Below are positions 59,401-64,000 of a stretch of 64,000 nucleotides of DNA, piece by piece. A program made the translations under genes and the position numbers. The notes beneath the pieces were generated by a model. The model was not told the DNA's origin. It ran no database searches and saw nothing but the letters and a program-made list of their open reading frames with translations. Numbering within the stretch: the stretch's first letter is position 1; the number at the start of each line of letters is the position of its first letter. Source of the stretch: Stichopus chloronotus (taxonomy: Eukaryota > Echinodermata > Holothuroidea > Aspidochirotida > Stichopodidae); contig CM037833.1 of NCBI GenBank assembly GCA_021234535.1, positions 19,040,433 to 19,104,432 on the forward strand. The letters are read 5' to 3'.

Positions 59401-61718
59401 TTTACGGGTGTATAGGAGATAGTCTGTGCTCAAATTCATCGTTTCAGCCTGCTGATCATCTGTGACGCCTACAGTACTACTGTAACTTGGCAATCTGCTG
59501 GGTTGATTTCAACACCGGTCCTGCATTTCAAATGTACCTCATGTGTTCATGATGTGTACAGTGCATACTGTACGTATTGTGTATTGCAGTGCATACATAC
59601 TGTAGTTTGAATGGTGAGCAATTATTAAGGAACCTTGTCACTTTTGCCCAGGAGAGGTGGGTTTGTGAAGGGTGCTGAAAAGGGACACGAACAAGCACTC
59701 AGCCAATGAACAGTAACTGGGGATACGATGAAAGTCGGGGAAATCCCCATTTCTGGATGTTTGAACATAATATAAATTGGGGTATAAGATATATGGGCCC
59801 TTAACTTTGTAGGTCTATCTAACTTTTTCCCCACTGACATGTTCTATGGATTTACGCCTGTGTTGGTGTGTGTATGTACACATGTAAAAAAAAATACACA
59901 CACAAACCTGTTTCTGGTGGGAATTAGCGATACATTGACAGACCAAACAGTGTTTAGTTTCAGCATTTTCATCTGGCAGTCCAAGGCACTACTACAGTCA
60001 CCTGTAAAAAGGAGTTGTCCTTTGCAAAATTTGGGCATCCTGCCAAAAACCATGCCATGACTAACATAGTTTATTTCCTTGTTGGTGTACCAGTAACACA
60101 CTTGCATGTGCTGCTGAGTAGTTCAACACCACATTCCATCATCTTTTGGTGCTGGGAGTACAAAATCTTAATGTTATTTCAGCACTAACAAAATTTGGTT
60201 GCCGAAAGGACAACCTCATACCAATTTCTGGTTGTCTTGAAGAAAATTTTGGCATCACAGAGGCCAGGACTACCACCAAACTGCTAAATATTAATAAACG
60301 GGGGGGGGGGGGGGGGGGGCATCTACAAAGGAGGGATATCCCCAACCACGTGAGGAAAAGTCCATGTCCCTGATTGGCACCGTAAACAAGTACCGTTTAC
60401 TGTATGTGGCAAAGCTTTTCTTACCCTTTGCGATATTTAGGGTCTGCAATTGACTGTACCAGCATATTTCTTTCTACCTTTTAATTCTGTCCTTCATTTT
60501 TGGATTACGATAGTATATCGTAATCTAATGCAGCCATACTCTCCTTTTGCGAATTTCTTATGTTAAGCCTTTGTTTTGAGTGCACTAAGTTTTAATCACT
60601 CCCTAGCCTCGTACGCGGTGAAAACAAAGACCATAGATTTCTCAACAGATATCACTAATCATTTCCGATGAACTGGTGAAATTTGTTTCGCAAATTTAGT
60701 TCAATATAATGATTACAAATATAGACAAATCAATAAATACTGGTATTCGATTTTGAATTTTTGGTACGAGTGCGGTGGATGGATACAGCTACTTACGTGA
60801 CGTGATCAGTAAAAGTCTGAAAGACAATCGACAACGCCGTGTCGATCATACCAAGTACATGCAGTAGAGTACGCATATGTAACATGCACAGACTCATCTG
60901 TGCATCGACTAAGATAAACCTAACTTTTACGTACACACGGGCAGTAATCCTACAGATTACCGTGTTGCGTAAGGTCTTCAGTAATTTGGTTATATCTTAA
61001 GCAGTACTCTTGCAGGACTACATAATTCCAAAATGTGGGTACAGAAAAATAAAATTTAGGTAAAAAGCTACTACAGACCTAGGCGACGGTCGGTAATTAT
61101 TTTCATTAGGCCTCATGCTGTTCACGACATTTCCATTGGCTCATTTTGCGATATCAGATAGGCTAGCCTATATAGGATAAACTTAGTCACTGGTTGGCTA
61201 TCAAACTTTACGTTAGTGTAAGTTATGCTTAAGACCTAATAAATGGGCCCGGGTCTGACCGAAAAGCACAAGTAGAGGGGTGTTATTTGAAGGTTTCTGT
61301 CATTGGAAGGTTAAACATTTTGACAAATTTGAGCTACGGTATCATCAGGTAGCCTACTGTTTAAAGAAGGTCTAGTACTGGCGTAGTAAAACTGAAAATT
61401 GTGATAGCACGCAAATCACGAGTCTTGTAATTCCAACAATTGAAGCTGCAGCCTTCGATTAATTTGCCTCCATCAGCTGTAGGCCTATCAGAATCTCATG
61501 TGTATGGTGAAACATATTGTAATCCTTGAAACCATCGGTTTTTTATTCTTTCAGCATTTGTACACTTGTTGTATGTTTTAAATGACCTTGTAACCTAATA
61601 GACTTTACCACATGAAGCAGTAAAAATCATGAAGCCCCCCCCACTATAGATACTTTACAGTACTTCAAGTTACAGTTGTTACAGCCACTCAACCTGATTT
61701 ACAGCTCACTGTACTTTC
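56458..61718. other. Gene-free region rich in TACTGTA / TACAGTA words
   Basis: I saw no protein domain on either strand. Open frames of about 100 codons (58484-58813 plus, 59039-59362 minus) have no family signature. From about 57.2 kb onward, TACTGTA, TACAGTA and GTACAGTAC-type words are very frequent. A run of about 20 G lies at 60301-60319. Confidence 0.5.
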
Positions 61719-61722
61719 TTAA

Positions 61723-62442
61723 AGGGAAATAAGGCATTTGTTTCACGGAAAACAAACATATTTTCAAAACCGATGTTTGTGGACGTAGAGTGATAAGTCA
61801 TTCAACGCAAGGGAGGACAGTACTGTAGCCTTCTTTACAAGAACTCAGTTTGGCACAGATAGAAATTCAGTTGTTTGTCGCTCAACAACAATTTGTTCGT
61901 GAACCCAAACTTTTCAAAATTCAAATGATGCATCTTCCGTTACTCAACGCATGCATAATGTTTTGAGGAGATGAAGCTCTTGCAGATGTTTGTTGAAGAG
62001 ACTGAAAGTTTTGACAATGATTAAAGGGAAATACTGTAGGGCGTTTGTTTTACAGAAAACAACCATATTTTTAAAACCAATATTTGTGGACATAGAATGA
62101 TAGATTATTGAAAATAAGGAAGGACAGTAGCCTTCTTTCAAGGAATAAGATTCTCACAGATAGAAATTCAGTTATTTGTTGCTCAACGATCATTTGTTCA
62201 CCCAAACTTTTCAAAATTCAAATGATGCATCTCCTGGCTACTCGTCACAATGCTTAATGGTTTGAGGAGATGAAGCTCTTGCAGATGTTTATTGGTGAGA
62301 CTGAATGGTTTAATAATGACTTAAAGCTATTTTCTTCATATGCCATGTTGGTATATTCTAAACGCCCTATTTCCCTTTAACGCTGTTTTCTTTGTGCAGT
62401 ATGCTATGTTGGTATGTATTCTAAATTTATGCTATATTTCTC
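61723..62442 (+). mobile_element. TTAA MITE, family 1, split by a nested copy
   Basis: The copy starts after TTAA (61719-61722) with AGGGAAATAAGG and runs to 62020. After the nested element it continues from 62381 with CGCTGTTTTCTTTGTGC, then GCTATGTTGGTATG, and ends near CTATATTTCTCT (62442) before a decayed TTCA. It matches 1684-2069 and the nested copy. Confidence 0.65.
62025..62376 (+). mobile_element. TTAA MITE, family 1, nested full copy
   Basis: Flanked by TTAA at 62021-62024 and 62377-62380. The left end is AGGGAAATACTGTAGGGCGT and the right end, read inward, is AGGGAAATAGGGCGTTT. It sits inside an older family member at the position where this family itself carries a TTAA (compare ATGACTTAAAGC near 62320). 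Confidence 0.75.
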
Positions 62443-62873
62443 TTCAAAATCAAAGATTGAGATAAATGATAAATTGAACATTACAGTTGAAACTCTCAAC
62501 CAAACATATTTGATCATCTTACTTCTCTTCAATTTTAAAATCAAAAACTTTGATTGGTTCTAGATCGCAGTCATATTAGATTCCATTGTTTTGAGGAGAG
62601 TCACAGTGACTTTCTGGTTAATGTTTATGCAAAGCAGGCGAGGAATGTTTGTAAAAACTGGTATTTGCTTTGCAGTAGTTTACAGAATTTGTGTTCTGTA
62701 AGCCACCGTCAGAAGGAAATACCGTACTGTAGGTTGCACAAAAAGTGTTACCTTTGTACAGTACAATACACTATACTGCCAGGATGTTTTGTTCTTCACA
62801 ACATGGGGATATATCGGCAATAATAGCGATTATATCTAATCGTGCAGTAAATACTGTCAAAATTCTACGGCAG

Positions 62874-62961
62874 GATGTGGAAACACTCTTTATTAGCTCA
62901 TCCCCAGGAAATTGGCCGGCTGCACGGGCCGACTGTGAAAGCATTGGAAAAATATGCCGAG
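62874..62961 (+). CDS. Candidate single exon with C-type lectin-like start
   Basis: A possible exon lies between a GGCAG acceptor and a GAG|GTAAAG donor (88 nt, ends in phase 1). It encodes LFISSSPGNWPAARADCESI followed by GKICR. The pattern of hydrophobic-FSS, then W-x-x-A-R-x-x-C-x-x-x-G is the usual opening of a C-type lectin domain (second strand and first long helix). No adjoining exons were found in the remaining 1 kb. Short length and a weak acceptor make this uncertain; a chance frame is possible. Confidence 0.25.
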
Positions 62962-64000
62962 GTAAAGTTAAATTTTTAAGAAAGAGAAAGTTGTATGATC
63001 AATACAATTAACAAAGGACTGTAGGCCATTCTGCCATGCGTGCACAATGTTGTTCCCATAGGTACTTAGAAGTACTTCATATCCTTACAAACAAAAAGAG
63101 AAAGGATTTTTACTAGGGTGTGATCTTCGAGACTTATGCCATTGTGTCCGCAATATTAAACATCACGCACAAGCTCTGCTTCCCAGAATTGTGTTTGCAA
63201 TGGAGTAGTGGACAATACAGTGCAAATGGCAGTACTATACTGTACATCTACGAAACTAGTGTACCTAGAGCTACATTATTAAAAAGCAAATTGGTTCCGC
63301 CCTATTTGCAGCGAACACAAGCAAACACACACACTGCAAGGTGAATATATTGATTGAAATTTGCCTGCCTGTTGGGACTGCAGTCACACCTGGTCACACT
63401 GTGTCACAGCGAGCTAATTGGCACGCAGTGTACCTATACCGATTGCTTGAAGGTGAGATCCAGTGATTACATAACAGGTCGTGCAGTTGTAAGGCAGACT
63501 ATTCATTTCAGTGTTGACACAGTCAGTCAGTCAACTCTTCTGTCAATTTGTTCAGTATTCTTGGCATGCAGGTTGATGCATCACTGTTTGCACTCGAATG
63601 GTTTCTTGCTCTCGGTGTTGTTAAGACTTCAAGGATTTGGGTGGTGGTTTGTCGTTCTGTGGGTTGGTGATTGAACAGAGTAGGGTCTGTGATTTGCAGA
63701 TAATGAATAAAATTGGCATTGCTGGTAGTGGAAGTAAACGCACACATGCACGCACACACATGTAGCAGATGCTCAAACTTTATGTCACATGCCCAGAAGC
63801 ACTTGCTGGGTTGTTTGTTAGTTTATATAGCAAATTCCATGCATTGTTTGGTAGTTGTTGCATGTACAGTAAGGGGGGTGTTCTCTTGTACCTAATTGCA
63901 CAGTAGCACAAGATTCTTACAATTACTGTAAACTACTGTATATATACTGTATAAGGGTCAAATGTCCTACTGCATGTGCACAGTATGCGGACAGTACAAT
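62962..64000. other. Window end, no supported gene
   Basis: No coding exon recognised. TACTGTA-type words continue, including TACTGTATATATACTGTA near 63933-63950. A short CACACATGCACGCACACACA tract lies near 63738-63760. Confidence 0.4.

Overview
This window is animal nuclear DNA. Protein-coding sequence is sparse and cut into short exons with GT/AG introns. Simple repeats and homopolymer runs are common, and there is no operon structure, Shine-Dalgarno pattern or CRISPR array. Secreted multi-Kazal inhibitors, small secreted C-type lectins with TATA promoters, a degenerate non-LTR retrotransposon and a PIF/Harbinger element suggest a marine invertebrate deuterostome. An echinoderm is my best guess, by inference only.

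Layout. 1-2750 looks like intron or upstream DNA. 2751-2949 is the last coding exon of an unrecognised plus-strand gene, followed by several kb of gene-poor, T-rich DNA with two tandem repeats. 10.3-13.9 kb holds repeats: a 658-bp TTAA-flanked MITE and a reverse-transcriptase fragment. From 13.9 to 33.8 kb there is a roughly 10-kb tandem segmental duplication (units A and B). Each unit carries a plus-strand gene for a secreted Kazal inhibitor, with four domains in A (15992-20686) and three in B (27178-32172). The units differ by clear transposon insertions, including a Harbinger element at 22501-23712 whose empty site is still present in unit B.

35.9-46.4 kb holds two minus-strand C-type lectin paralogues with the same three-exon structure. 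The copy at 35981-37437 has a one-base frameshift in a G8 run; the copy at 41997-46346 is intact. From 46.5 kb on I see mainly mobile-element debris: TTAA MITEs, paired clusters of ACTCGAGT-like motifs, a 5'-truncated non-LTR retrotransposon with an RT domain (54.7-56.46 kb), a MITE inserted into another copy of its own family (61.7-62.45 kb), and one weak candidate lectin-like exon near 62.9 kb.

Functionally, the centre of the window is a cluster of small secreted proteins: protease inhibitors next to lectins. This would fit an immune, mucosal or other secretory role, but that is inference. The most informative signals are the natural before-and-after comparisons between units A and B, the exon-by-exon growth of the Kazal genes, an insertion close to a Kazal splice acceptor, and three TTAA-targeting MITE families. 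Exon models were derived by eye from splice sites and domain patterns and have no transcript support.
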